Positions 1 through 8,708 of a DNA stretch of 64,000 bases are shown here, in pieces. The notes below the pieces were generated by a model that saw only the letters and a list, made by a program, of their open reading frames with translations, did not search any database and was not told the origin of the DNA. The first letter of the stretch is position 1, and every line of letters starts with the position of its first letter. The position numbers were made by a program, and so were the translations under genes. The DNA comes from Massilistercora timonensis. Its GTDB lineage: Bacteria > Bacillota > Clostridia > Lachnospirales > Lachnospiraceae. The stretch is taken from the NCBI RefSeq assembly GCF_900312975.1, contig NZ_LT990039.1:434001-498000 (forward strand). The letters are read 5' to 3'.

Positions 1-1140
1 CTTGGACATAATGAAGTAATCCGCGATGGATACTGCCGCGATCGGCGGGATCAGATATCCCAGGAAACTACAGAATGGAACATAATAACTCTGAATGTCC
101 AGTCCTGCGATACATACCGCGATGATACCTACGCCGAGAACGATAAAACGGCGGGGGATTCTCTTCTTGGTCACTACCTCGATGGTGATCGGCAGCGACG
201 TGGACGTAATATAGGAACTGTGTTCACAGGTAGCCCAGTTCTGCAGGAAGAACATCAGACATCCCAATCCTACCATGCCTAACATCGACAGGGTATCCGC
301 GATAACGGAGGTCCCTGTAGCCGCGCCCCAGACAGCACCGCAGATGATACACAGGCAGAATCCAAAGAAGAATCCAAGGAAGGATGCCAGGAAGGAACTC
401 TTCGCGTCCTTGGCGAACCGCATATAGTCCGCCGCTCTGGAACAGCCTGCCGCCCAGGTTCCAACTACAACTGTAATACCGGCGCTGACACTCATGGTCT
501 GCGGGAATACATTTTCCCAGATGCCGCCAAGTCCGCCAGGCATCTGCGCGCATTTCCAGATACCAAAGAGTCCGGTAAAAAGCAGTACCGGGAAAGCGAA
601 CCGGTTCAGGATAACCATCTTGGAGAAACCTACATAGTTGTTAGTGATAAACAGAACGGAGATCAGGATCGCCCACACTTTGATGTCGATGGCCGGGAAA
701 AGTGTTACCAAAATCGAACAGAACATCGCCGCGTTTACAACGTACCAGCCGATATCCGCAATGTGGAATCCCGGGATCGCAACGCCCACGCTCCCATAGG
801 CAAAACGAGAGGAAAGCGCCGCGTTACAGTGGGTCTTATAGCCTACATATCCGCTCAGCGCTGTGAACAGCGCCAGGAATAACGCACCGCCCAGGATCGC
901 TTTCAATCCATTGGGCAGGCCGCCGGTTCCGATGGTTACCGTAACACCCGCCTGATAGAGCTGTGCCACCATAGCCGCGCCAAACCATACGAAAACCAGG
1001 TCATACCAGTTCTGCCGTTTTCCCTCGGGAACCGGTTCATACTGAAAATCGTCACCAGAATGGGAAGCAGACTCTTCTAATTCTTCAATCTCTTTGATCG
1101 CGTCCTCATTCATAACCTTTGCTTTTTCTTCCGTACTCAC
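1..1140 (-). CDS. NCS1-family purine/pyrimidine-type permease (3' part outside window)
   Basis: 380 residues are visible; the C-terminus lies beyond base 1. The protein reads as a polytopic membrane transporter with about ten hydrophobic segments, after a soluble acidic N-terminus of about 45 residues. The pattern (a WYDLVFVWFGAAMV opening helix, then NAALSSRFAYGSVG) matches NCS1/CodB-like nucleobase:cation symporters. The start is a GTG at 1140, preceded by an AGAGAGGTG ribosome site. It is the last visible gene of the operon led from the promoter near 4.47 kb, behind two hydrolases and a metallochaperone GTPase, so its substrate is probably a cyclic nitrogen compound (nucleobase, hydantoin or cyclic imide). 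Family call is firm; substrate is inferred. Confidence 0.85.
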   Translation of the reverse strand, partial: MSTEEKAKVMNEDAIKEIEELEESASHSGDDFQYEPVPEGKRQNWYDLVFVWFGAAMVAQLYQAGVTVTIGTGGLPNGLKAILGGALFLALFTALSGYVGYKTHCNAALSSRFAYGSVGVAIPGFHIADIGWYVVNAAMFCSILVTLFPAIDIKVWAILISVLFITNNYVGFSKMVILNRFAFPVLLFTGLFGIWKCAQMPGGLGGIWENVFPQTMSVSAGITVVVGTWAAGCSRAADYMRFAKDAKSSFLASFLGFFFGFCLCIICGAVWGAATGTSVIADTLSMLGMVGLGCLMFFLQNWATCEHSSYITSTSLPITIEVVTKKRIPRRFIVLGVGIIAVCIAGLDIQSYYVPFCSFLGYLIPPIAAVSIADYFIMSK

Positions 1141-1187
1141 ATAAACACCTCTCTTCCTTTATTGCTTATTACTTGTATCTGCTCTCC

Positions 1188-2234
1188 TCACAAAGTGGAG
1201 ACAGAGGACAGATCATTGTCAAGCTCACGGATGTGGGCTTTAGCCCCCAGGATCCGCTGAAACGCCTGCAGGGAGTCAAGGATCACCTCCGGATCGATAT
1301 CCTTCATGATAAACACCAGTTCAGACCGTCGTTCCTCTCCGCCCCAGTTCTCCAGATGGCGGGGCGGATGGATGATATGCTGCACTCCATTGATCAGTAC
1401 CGGACCTCCTTCGCCGGTATCAAGAAGCCCTTTTACCCGGTATATCTTCTCACCATGGGCATACAGAAGGGCGGAAAGCCAGAGTCCAAACGCCGCCCAG
1501 CTTAAACTCCCGGTAAATCCAATGGATATAGAGCGCACCAGGCTTTCATGTTTTCTTGGCAGTACGATCGCCGGGCGCTTTTTCATCGCTTCCGCGATCT
1601 CCGGGCGTTCCCGTCTGGGCAGCCCTTCTTCTGACAGCACCAGTTCCGGATCGATCTCTCCCATATCCGTTTTCAGGATCACTGCTGAAGGATTGATCTC
1701 TTCCACCCGTTCGATCAGCGCCGGAACTTCCTCTTCCTTTGCCAGATCCGTCTTGGTCAGAAGTACCTTATCTGCTGTAGCGATCTGCTTTACAGATTCC
1801 GATGTATGCTCCAGCTGAAAACTTCCATTGACCGCATCCAGGCAGGTCACCACGCAGTCCACTTGATAATGATGGCGGAGAACGGAATCTGTCATGATAG
1901 AAAACAGGATCGGCGCCGGATCTGCAAGACCGGTAGTCTCGATCACCACCCTGTCCACATCCAGTTCTCCCCGGTCTCTGCTGTCGATCATAGCCGCCAG
2001 CTCTTTGACCAGATCATCCCGGATATTACAACAGGCGCATCCACCAGACAAAAGTACCGTTTTCTCCTCGATCTGGCGCAGTACCCTCTGGTCCAGCCCG
2101 GCCTGACCAAACTCATTAACGATCACGGATACCCGCTGAAACATCGGATGCTCCAGCCAGTGGCTCAACACCGTGGTCTTGCCGCTTCCCAGGAATCCGG
2201 TTATGATCGTGACCGGCAGTTTCCCTTCCGCCAT
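1188..2234 (-). CDS. COG0523 (CobW/YjiA/ZigA-like) GTPase, putative metallochaperone
   Basis: Walker A GFLGSGKTT is at residues 13-21, and the metal-binding CxCC (GGCACCNIR) at about residues 66-69 is the hallmark of G3E GTPases of COG0523. A CobW C-terminal region (IIHPPRHLENWG) follows. Known members deliver zinc, cobalt or iron to client metalloenzymes using GTP. Here it sits directly downstream of a metal-dependent hydrolase and may load metal into it (inference). An ATG at 2234 and a GTG at 2237 share the same AAGGAG site, so the start is ambiguous by one codon. About 47 bp separate it from the permease. Confidence 0.88.
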   Translation of the reverse strand: MAEGKLPVTIITGFLGSGKTTVLSHWLEHPMFQRVSVIVNEFGQAGLDQRVLRQIEEKTVLLSGGCACCNIRDDLVKELAAMIDSRDRGELDVDRVVIETTGLADPAPILFSIMTDSVLRHHYQVDCVVTCLDAVNGSFQLEHTSESVKQIATADKVLLTKTDLAKEEEVPALIERVEEINPSAVILKTDMGEIDPELVLSEEGLPRRERPEIAEAMKKRPAIVLPRKHESLVRSISIGFTGSLSWAAFGLWLSALLYAHGEKIYRVKGLLDTGEGGPVLINGVQHIIHPPRHLENWGGEERRSELVFIMKDIDPEVILDSLQAFQRILGAKAHIRELDNDLSSVSTL

Positions 2235-2250
2235 CACAGTTCACTCCTTC

Positions 2251-2571
2251 CTAACCGGCCTGCATGTTCAGATAATCCAGCAGCGCCGGATCAAGCGGGT
2301 CTACTTTACTTCCCTGAAGTTTTTCCACATTGCTCCAGATCTCCCCAAAGTCTTTGCACAGAACACTGCGCCCCTTTCGATTGGAGATCATATAGCCTCC
2401 GGGCCTTTCACTGACGGACAATCCATAGAAATTCACGATCTCGTTGGTCATCCGTACCTTATCCCATCTTGTCTTGCGCAGCACCCTCTGGTTTACAAAT
2501 CCCCTGTCGTCCGTCCGCAGGGTGTCACTCCAGTGGATATTGGAGAACATCTGTCCACATGCCATGCACAT
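2251..2571 (-). CDS. hypothetical protein, 106 aa, with N-terminal CMAC motif
   Basis: I do not recognise the family. The protein begins MCMACGQMF (a CxxC pair within the first five residues plus Cys2) and has one more cysteine around residue 73, so metal binding is possible but unproven. It has no membrane segment or signal peptide. It lies between the hydrolase and the COG0523 GTPase, only 16 bp upstream of the latter, and clearly belongs to the operon. A small accessory or metal-handling role is a guess from position only. Confidence 0.7.
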   Translation of the reverse strand: MCMACGQMFSNIHWSDTLRTDDRGFVNQRVLRKTRWDKVRMTNEIVNFYGLSVSERPGGYMISNRKGRSVLCKDFGEIWSNVEKLQGSKVDPLDPALLDYLNMQAG

Positions 2572-2611
2572 TGATCTTTCCCCTTCTTTCTCAAATACAT
2601 CTTGCTAATGA

Positions 2612-3499
2612 CTACTCTTTTTCTCTTGGAAATCTCTTCATAAAGTCTTCTGCCACTTCTTTGTAGGTTACAAACTTCACGCCCTCATGCGCCATCATGT
2701 GTTCGATCACCCGTTCGTTCATCAGGATATTCTGTGGATGTCCGCTTACATCCGGATGGATACACATAGGAACTACCGCATAATCATACTCTCTGTAAAC
2801 ATAATCAAACTGATCGATCCACATCTGTCCAATGTTGCGCGGGCTCTCAAAACCATAGCTGTTGGGGCTCGCCTTCTGGAACATCATCGGCGGAAGGTCA
2901 TCCAGATACCAGCTTGCCGGGATCTCTACCAGGTCGGTTACCCGTCCGCGTACCAGCGGCTTCATCCAGTCTTCCGCGTTCTTGGAATAATCGATCTTCG
3001 TCCAGCTGTCACCGATCCGCAGATAATACGGATGGAAATCGTTGTGCATCAAACTGTTGTCGTAAATGATCCCATGGTCGATCAACAGCTTGTCCGTAAT
3101 ATCAGAGAACTGCCACCAGGGCGCATCATAACCAACCGGCTTCTTGCCGCACAGCTTCTCGATCAGATCAATACATTTTTCCAGTACTGCCGTTTCCTGG
3201 GCTGCCGTCATCGTCATAGGATCCTCATGGGAGTACCCGTGAAGCGCGATCTCGCAGCCTGCGTCCGCTACCGCCTGCATCTGCTCCGGAAAGCTTTCAA
3301 TGGAATGTCCCGGGATAAACCAGGTACTTGGCAGATTGTATTTTTTCAGCATCTTCAGGATACGGGGAGAACCTACTTCTCCAGAGAAAATACCTCTGGA
3401 AATATCAGTAGGTGAATCCTCGCCTCCATAAGAGCCAAGCCAGCCCGCTACCGCGTCAACATGAACACCCCACGCTACAAAAATCTCCTTCTTTGCCAT
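2612..3499 (-). CDS. polysaccharide-deacetylase-fold hydrolase (PgdA HP0310 / cyclic-imide-hydrolase type)
   Basis: 295 aa. The NodB-type metal site is visible as Asp15 in GVHVDAVAG and the HGYSH motif (His87, His91). The conserved stretches [33 protein letters not shown] and [15 protein letters not shown] match the subfamily containing Helicobacter HP0310 (PgdA) and, by published homology, the cyclic imide hydrolase of Pseudomonas putida. It lacks a signal peptide, which argues for a cytoplasmic small-molecule substrate rather than peptidoglycan. Neighbours (nitrilase-fold amidase, NCS1 permease, metallochaperone) fit ring opening of an imported cyclic imide or hydantoin-like compound. Fold is firm; substrate is inferred. 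Ribosome site is AAAGGAGG. Confidence 0.85.
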   Translation of the reverse strand: MAKKEIFVAWGVHVDAVAGWLGSYGGEDSPTDISRGIFSGEVGSPRILKMLKKYNLPSTWFIPGHSIESFPEQMQAVADAGCEIALHGYSHEDPMTMTAAQETAVLEKCIDLIEKLCGKKPVGYDAPWWQFSDITDKLLIDHGIIYDNSLMHNDFHPYYLRIGDSWTKIDYSKNAEDWMKPLVRGRVTDLVEIPASWYLDDLPPMMFQKASPNSYGFESPRNIGQMWIDQFDYVYREYDYAVVPMCIHPDVSGHPQNILMNERVIEHMMAHEGVKFVTYKEVAEDFMKRFPREKE

Positions 3500-3575
3500 T
3501 TTAAAACCTCCTTTCTACGGCTCCTCGCCGAATTCACCTGTGGCAAATTTATAATTATGCATAAATGCCTAATTA

Positions 3576-4406
3576 TCATTCTCCTGCTAATTCTGAAGAA
3601 AACAATTCCCGTTTATAATCCTTCAGATAAGGGATCGTCCTTCTTTGCTTCTCCACTTCATCGATCCAGATCTCTGTGAGAATAATGCCGTCGCCTTCCT
3701 GCTGCTCTGCCAGGATCTCTCCTTTGGGATCAACGATCCTGCTCTTTCCGGCAAACTCCAAAGATCCTTTCTCCGTCCCCCACCGGTTGGCAGCCACCAC
3801 ATAAAGTCCGTTTTCAAGAGCTCTTGCTCTGGACGCCAACTCCCAGGCGTAGGATCTTGCCTGCCCGAACGCCGCGGAATAGGTGATCAGATTGGCTCCT
3901 TTTAACGTCAGGATCCTGGCTTCTTCCGGGAAACCCACCTCATAACAGATCTGCATTCCCAGCCTGGCGAATCCCAGATCAAACACCGGATAATCCGATC
4001 CACTGCGGAAACGGAGACTTTCATTCCCCCACAGACATACTTTGCGGTATTTCCCCATATATCCTTCCGGTCCGGTCAGCACGCTGGTGTCATATACCAC
4101 TCCGTCACATTCGCTGCGTTCGATCAGAGCAGCCACCAGATACATGTCATACTGGCGGGAAATCTTTTCCATCCATTCCGTCGACTTCCCTCCTGGTACC
4201 AGTTCCGACAATTCATAATCCATTTCCGCCACACTGTATCCCGTATTGAACAATTCCGGCAGAACTGCCAGGCGCGCCCCCTGCTCTGCCGCCTGACGAA
4301 CCAGACGTTCTGCTTTTGACATATTTTCTTCCCAGTCTCCCAGGGTACAATCCATTTGTATTGCCGCTACTTTCACTTCCTGTCCGTCTCTTCTTCCTTC
4401 ATCCAT
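3576..4406 (-). CDS. carbon-nitrogen hydrolase (nitrilase superfamily amidase)
   Basis: The Glu-Lys-Cys triad is present: VLPELFNTGY (Glu), GKYRKVCLWGNE (Lys) and LGMQICYEVGFPEEAR (Cys). Length is about 277 aa, typical of omega-amidase or N-carbamoyl-amino-acid amidohydrolase branches. Such enzymes hydrolyse linear amides or carbamoyl groups, which would be the product of ring opening by the next gene. The start is uncertain: ATG at 4406 is chosen, but TTG 4427 and GTG 4376 (giving the family-typical VKVAAIQMD start) are possible and none has a good ribosome site. First gene of the operon. Confidence 0.85.
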   Translation of the reverse strand: MDEGRRDGQEVKVAAIQMDCTLGDWEENMSKAERLVRQAAEQGARLAVLPELFNTGYSVAEMDYELSELVPGGKSTEWMEKISRQYDMYLVAALIERSECDGVVYDTSVLTGPEGYMGKYRKVCLWGNESLRFRSGSDYPVFDLGFARLGMQICYEVGFPEEARILTLKGANLITYSAAFGQARSYAWELASRARALENGLYVVAANRWGTEKGSLEFAGKSRIVDPKGEILAEQQEGDGIILTEIWIDEVEKQRRTIPYLKDYKRELFSSELAGE

Positions 4407-4462
4407 TCCCACACCATACTTATTCAATATTTTTGTATGCTTCCAGCTTATATGATGGTAAT

Positions 4463-4491
4463 ATTGTATACCGTTTTTTCTGGAAAGTCAA
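4463..4491 (-). promoter_or_regulatory. sigma-A-type promoter of the nitrilase-permease operon
   Basis: On the minus strand TTGACT (4486-4491) is followed after exactly 17 bp by TACAAT (4463-4468), about 60 bp before the first start codon. Both hexamers are near consensus and the surrounding sequence is AT-rich. Confidence 0.75.
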
Positions 4492-4579
4492 TTGTTAAAG
4501 TTATTGTTTTCAGAGTTTTCTGTCATCATTTCTGTTTTTTGCGGGTTTTTAGCGTATTGTTTTATTTTTGACAATTTGT

Positions 4580-4624
4580 CCAAAAAAATCCACCAGAGTA
4601 CACTCTGTACTCTGGTGGATTTTC
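4580..4624 (-). terminator. intrinsic terminator after the DUF5662 gene
   Basis: A perfect hairpin with 17-bp arms and a CTC-type loop (4585-4623) is followed on the minus strand by a run of T. It ends transcription of the 8.6-4.6 kb minus cluster before the nitrilase operon promoter. Confidence 0.85.
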
Positions 4625-4639
4625 CACTGTAAGTTATGA

Positions 4640-5179
4640 CTATTTATTTTTCAGGATCTCTTTCCGGATATAGCGGAAAGTCTCCTCTTCTCCCTTTTCC
4701 GCCAGCATCTCCAGCAAATGTCTCAATAGCGCCGCCGTCTCGGGATGGATCATCTTCCCCAGCTTCTCCGCCCCCTGCTCGTAGTATTTCAGGGGATGGC
4801 TGACAGTGTAGCGGTCGCCCATATAGGTTTTGGAAGCCGCCACCCGGTCCATGAACATCTCCACTGCGTACCGGATGGGCATCTTCTGCCCCACGATCCC
4901 TTCCCCGGGATCCACACTGTAATCCAGCCAGTATTCATAGTGGTGCTTGTTCCTGCCCTTGTGATGGAGCCAGGCTGTGGAATAACCGGTGGCTTCCCGC
5001 TCCGCGTTGTTGGGGCTGCGGTTGCCCTGGTAGTAACGGCAGCCCACCAGGAATTCTGTGGGCGTATATTTGGACATATCATGAAGGAGGCCCTGCTTAT
5101 ACAGGCCCACCTTAAAACAATGCTTCATTACCAGCCACTTATGATGATTGATGGTCCGCAAATGTTCCAACGCTTTCAT
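4640..5179 (-). CDS. DUF5662 family protein
   Basis: 179 aa starting MKALEHLRTINHHKWLV. Characteristic features are a His-rich N-terminus, LLHDMSKYTPTEF (an HD-like pair) and a HHKGRNKHHYEYW block. The conserved His/Asp residues could bind metal as in HD-domain proteins, but no activity is established for DUF5662. The start at 5179 is supported by GAGGAG upstream; an in-frame extension to 5227 would overlap the upstream traX-like gene. It lies 25 bp after that gene and is probably co-transcribed with it. Confidence 0.75.
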   Translation of the reverse strand: MKALEHLRTINHHKWLVMKHCFKVGLYKQGLLHDMSKYTPTEFLVGCRYYQGNRSPNNAEREATGYSTAWLHHKGRNKHHYEYWLDYSVDPGEGIVGQKMPIRYAVEMFMDRVAASKTYMGDRYTVSHPLKYYEQGAEKLGKMIHPETAALLRHLLEMLAEKGEEETFRYIRKEILKNK

Positions 5180-5204
5180 GCTTGTCTCCTCGTTCCTTTC
5201 TGGT

Positions 5205-5843
5205 CTACAGGCACAGCCCGACCCCATACAGGATCAGCAAATGCACCGGATAGAAGAGATAGAAGAAATATTTCATCTTTCTCCCCTGTTTCCCGCGATA
5301 CAACCCGATGGGCACACTGGCCAGCACTCCCAGATACTGGATCCCCGGCTGCCACAGGAAATTCCACAGCCCGCCCATGCATAGCCGGCCGAAAGAAGAT
5401 TGACGGAACCGCCCGTAGATCACCGGGAGCAACACTCCCAGGAACCCGTAATCCACTCCTGCCCACTCTCCCAGCATAAGCCCGCACACCAGAACTATCA
5501 CCTGTCCTGTCATCTCATGGATCCGTCCCAGAAGCTCCAGCACTGCAAGACTGATCCCCAGGGTAAAGAACACGTTCTGGCTGCCAAACTCAAGCCAGGT
5601 CCCCTGGAAAGCCAGATCATAAGGTATCTCCGAGATCAGGGCGAAAAGCCACAACCGCAGCAGATACCGCTTTTCATCGTGAGTATGGTAGTACCCTTCC
5701 GCCAGAAGGAAGGCAAAGATGGGAAATGCAAGCCTCCCGATCCCGCGCATCCATAAGGCCTCCGGAAACAACAGCGCCCCTGTGTGATCCACCGCCATAG
5801 AGAAGATGGCGATCCATTTCAGCTGAAAAGAAGTAAGTTCCAT
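5205..5843 (-). CDS. TraX-family membrane protein
   Basis: 212 aa with about seven or eight hydrophobic helices. The opening SFQLKWIAIFSMAVDHTGA and the LAFPIFAFLLAEGYYHT stretch are diagnostic of the TraX/acyltransferase_3-like family; F-plasmid TraX acetylates pilin. In Clostridia these genes are usually chromosomal and uncharacterised, probably membrane acyltransferases acting on an envelope component. No conjugation genes are nearby. It is tightly packed, 4 bp after the GlgX-like gene. Confidence 0.85.
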   Translation of the reverse strand: MELTSFQLKWIAIFSMAVDHTGALLFPEALWMRGIGRLAFPIFAFLLAEGYYHTHDEKRYLLRLWLFALISEIPYDLAFQGTWLEFGSQNVFFTLGISLAVLELLGRIHEMTGQVIVLVCGLMLGEWAGVDYGFLGVLLPVIYGRFRQSSFGRLCMGGLWNFLWQPGIQYLGVLASVPIGLYRGKQGRKMKYFFYLFYPVHLLILYGVGLCL

Positions 5844-5847
5844 CCGG

Positions 5848-7536
5848 TTACTTCCCGGCCAGGATCAGGATGGTCCTGGCTTTCACTTCTATCTGCCTCT
5901 GCTGCTTCAACTGCCGGGGCATCTCCAGCACGCCCTCGTCTGTAGAGGCGATCACATGCCATGCTTTCCCCTTTGGAAGGGCCGGCAGGGCAAATTTATG
6001 CTCCAGCCAGTGCATGTTATAGGCGATAAAACAATCGTCGCCCCCTGCCACCGCGCCGCTGTAGTAGACGCCCAGCTGCCTGCTGGACACTTCTTTGGGC
6101 GCCTGCCAGGCGTTCTCCCCGTGATAGGATACATCCGGCACCCCGCAGCGGGTCTGGTCCAGTCCCAGCATCTCCCGGGCCGGACACAGCACCGGATATG
6201 CTTTGCGCAGCCGGATCAGATCCTTCACAAAGCCGCAGAGCTTCTCTTCCTTTTCCAGTTTCCGCCAGTTCAGCCATCCGGTAGGATTGTCCTGGCAGTA
6301 TACATTGTTATTTCCCTTCTGGGAATTGGCAAATTCGTCTCCCGCCAGCAGACAGGGAGTTCCCTGCGCAGTAAAGAGAAGGAACAGGGCATTCTTCATC
6401 TGCCGCTCCCGCAGCTGCAGCACTTCTTTCTTTTTAGTAGGGCCTTCTGCCCCGCAGTTCCAGCTGTAATTGTAATCTGGTCCGTCCGCGTTATTCTCCC
6501 CGTTGGCCTCGTTATGCTTCCCGTCGTAGGAGACCAGGTCATTGAGGGTAAACCCGGTATGACCGGTGATGGTGTTGCACACGCCTTCCTTCGAGATATG
6601 GCGCAGCCAGTAGATCACACTGTCCACCATTCCTTCGTCCCCCTTCAGGAACCGGCGCATGGTATTCATAAATTCCATATCATGCCGCAGGATCTTGGTC
6701 TTCTTAAGCAGCGGATCCTGCCGGATGCTGTCCATGGGCGCCGTCAGTGGATTCAGGATGAATCCGTCAATGTGGTATTCCATCCGGTAATACCGCAGAC
6801 ATTCCTCCACCAGGAATCCAGGCGTTCCTTCCGAGAACGGCATCTCCAGCACAACCTCGATTCCCCTCTGATGACATGCCCTCACCAGGTCCTTCAGGGA
6901 GCGGGCCCCGTTTCCATCCGCAGAATAGGCGCTTTTGGGCGCAAACCAATATGCCGGCCCGTATCCCCAGTAGTTGCGATAGCGCCCGCACTCTTCAAAC
7001 TCATACACCGGCATACACTGGATCTGGTTGATGCCCAGATCTTTCAGATAGAGAAGTTTTTCTTTGAGTCCCTCAAACGTCCCCTTGCCCTTCACTTTGG
7101 AGCAGGGATCCTTGGTAAATCCCCTCACATGAAGACTGTAAGCCACCACCTGATGATCCGGGATCTCCAGGGGTGCGTCCCCTTCCCAGTCATAATCGCT
7201 CTTTTCAATAACTCCACGAACCTGATGCTTCTGAACGTCCCGTTCTTCTCCCCAGGCTTCCCGTCCTGCCAGGGCCCTGGCACGCGGGTCCACGAAGATC
7301 TCCTCCTCTGTCCGGTAATTGTATTCCCGGCAGTCTTTATCCAGACCCTCCAGCGCAAGATAGCGCACTTCCCCGAAGACCTCTTCCATGGGATATTCCA
7401 GGCAGGGCTTCTCCTCTCCCGCCCGGTACAGCAGAAGACTGCAGGACTTCCCTTCCGGCACTGCCACGGAGAAATTGATCTTCTCTCCCTCGCCGCTTAC
7501 TCCAAGCGGCAGTGGTTTCCCCTCTGTTTTCTTCAT
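5848..7536 (-). CDS. GlgX/isoamylase-like GH13 protein lacking catalytic residues
   Basis: 562 aa: N-terminal CBM48/isoamylase-N domain (about 10-110), GH13 barrel (about 130-480), C-terminal beta domain. The glycogen-debranching signature is intact (NDLVSYDGKHNEANGEN, DGPDYNYSWNCG, AGDEFANSQKGNNN). However, GH13 region II reads DGFILN instead of GFRFD, region IV reads GHTGFTL instead of AHDGFTL, region I has EMPFSE in place of DVVYNH, and no acid/base Glu block is visible, so the catalytic triad appears absent. It is also about 100 aa shorter than usual GlgX. It may bind glycogen or starch without cleaving it. Start at 7536 has AAAGGGG upstream; a longer in-frame start (7566) would overlap the previous gene. 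Confidence 0.85.
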   Translation of the reverse strand: MKKTEGKPLPLGVSGEGEKINFSVAVPEGKSCSLLLYRAGEEKPCLEYPMEEVFGEVRYLALEGLDKDCREYNYRTEEEIFVDPRARALAGREAWGEERDVQKHQVRGVIEKSDYDWEGDAPLEIPDHQVVAYSLHVRGFTKDPCSKVKGKGTFEGLKEKLLYLKDLGINQIQCMPVYEFEECGRYRNYWGYGPAYWFAPKSAYSADGNGARSLKDLVRACHQRGIEVVLEMPFSEGTPGFLVEECLRYYRMEYHIDGFILNPLTAPMDSIRQDPLLKKTKILRHDMEFMNTMRRFLKGDEGMVDSVIYWLRHISKEGVCNTITGHTGFTLNDLVSYDGKHNEANGENNADGPDYNYSWNCGAEGPTKKKEVLQLRERQMKNALFLLFTAQGTPCLLAGDEFANSQKGNNNVYCQDNPTGWLNWRKLEKEEKLCGFVKDLIRLRKAYPVLCPAREMLGLDQTRCGVPDVSYHGENAWQAPKEVSSRQLGVYYSGAVAGGDDCFIAYNMHWLEHKFALPALPKGKAWHVIASTDEGVLEMPRQLKQQRQIEVKARTILILAGK

Positions 7537-7556
7537 ATAGTTCCCCTTTCCTGCGG

Positions 7557-8570
7557 CTACTGCCATCCGTCTGTTCCGTACATGTCTACATTTTCCGCAT
7601 TTATCATAAAGACTTCCTCGTAAGTCTCCCGTTCAAAAGGCTCGCCTTTGAGCATCTTCAGCACCAGTTCCGCTGCGGATTTCCCCATGTTGATAGGAGA
7701 CTGGGCCGCTGTCCCCGCGATCTGGTTCCCGGTCTTTTTCAGTTCCTTCTTAATGTCCGGGGAACCGTCCACGCCATAGATGATCACATCCTTCATCTCC
7801 GCCAGGTTGACCGCCGTCTTGGCTCCCACAGCCATCTGGTCGTTGCCGCACATGATCGCCGTCAGATCCGGGAATTCCTTCAGGATCTCCTGGGTCTCCT
7901 CCAGCGCCCGCTCAAACTGGCCGCCAGTATCCGCCCGGGCCACTACTTCAAACCCGTTCTTCGCATCCGCGATGGTCTCCTCAAATCCAGTGATCCGGTC
8001 ATTGACGGAATTCTGGGTAGGGCATTCCAGGATGGCGACCTTGCCGCCCTCCGGCTGCTTCTCCATCAGATCTTCCCCGCAGAGCTGACCAGCGGTATAA
8101 TTATCCGATCCAATATAAGCGTCCACATAATCCATCTCTTTCACCTGGGCGTCCACGTTGAGGATCTTGACACCCGCTTCCTGCAAAGCCTGCAGGGAGG
8201 GAGTGATCTTCTCCCAGTTCACCGGGGTCAGAAGAATGGCATCGATCCCCTCGTCGATCATCTCCTGGATCTGACTGGCCTGCAGATCCGGATCCGTCCC
8301 CGGATCCTTGGTGATCATCTGACACCCTACTGCCTCCAGCGCCTCTCTGGCCGCGCTTTCCAGCGTGATAAAATATGGGTTCTCCATATCGATGGCGGAA
8401 AAACCGATCACAAAGTCTTCTTTTTCAGCCTCTTCTTCACTGTCTTCTTCCTCCGGCTCTGTCACGGCATTGTCCTCCGGCGTGCCTACATCCTGCTTGC
8501 AGGCTGATATTCCCAAGGTACAGATCAAAACCAGCATCATCAATATCTGTATGCCTCTTCTTTTCATCAT
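7557..8570 (-). CDS. RbsB-like sugar-binding lipoprotein (type 1 periplasmic-binding fold)
   Basis: 337 aa. A signal peptide with lipobox (LGISAC) is followed by an acidic linker of about 30 residues rich in Glu and Asp, then a peripla_BP_4 domain (VIGFSAIDMENPYF, GIDAILLTPVNWE, TAIMCGNDQMAVGA, IIYGVDGSPDIKKEL). Such proteins capture ribose, xylose, galactose or autoinducer-2 outside the cell. No cognate permease or ATPase lies nearby, so it either serves a transporter elsewhere or acts as a sensor. Ribosome site AAGGAGG is 7 bp before the ATG. Confidence 0.88.
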   Translation of the reverse strand: MMKRRGIQILMMLVLICTLGISACKQDVGTPEDNAVTEPEEEDSEEEAEKEDFVIGFSAIDMENPYFITLESAAREALEAVGCQMITKDPGTDPDLQASQIQEMIDEGIDAILLTPVNWEKITPSLQALQEAGVKILNVDAQVKEMDYVDAYIGSDNYTAGQLCGEDLMEKQPEGGKVAILECPTQNSVNDRITGFEETIADAKNGFEVVARADTGGQFERALEETQEILKEFPDLTAIMCGNDQMAVGAKTAVNLAEMKDVIIYGVDGSPDIKKELKKTGNQIAGTAAQSPINMGKSAAELVLKMLKGEPFERETYEEVFMINAENVDMYGTDGWQ

Positions 8571-8654
8571 CCAAGATCCTCCTTATGTGTGCCTGTGCAC
8601 ATACAATTATATTTTACAACATTTTTATCCTTTTGACTACTGCATCCTTGCTTT

Positions 8655-8682
8655 TTGCCCCTGCCTCTGGTACAGTTAGAAT
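8655..8682 (+). promoter_or_regulatory. putative promoter of the DUF1292 gene
   Basis: TTGCCC (8655-8660), 16-bp spacer, TAGAAT (8677-8682), followed by AAAGGAG and the ATG at 8709. The -35 hexamer is weak. Confidence 0.45.
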
Positions 8683-8708
8683 ATCTTTAGCAAAAGGAGA
8701 AATATGAT

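Noticed and set aside
4640..5227. Longer start for the DUF5662 protein at 5227
   Set aside because: It would overlap the upstream traX-like gene and has no ribosome site; MKALEHLRT at 5179 has one.
5956..7623. 555-aa plus-strand reading frame
   Set aside because: Antisense to the GlgX-like gene, no motifs, no ribosome site.
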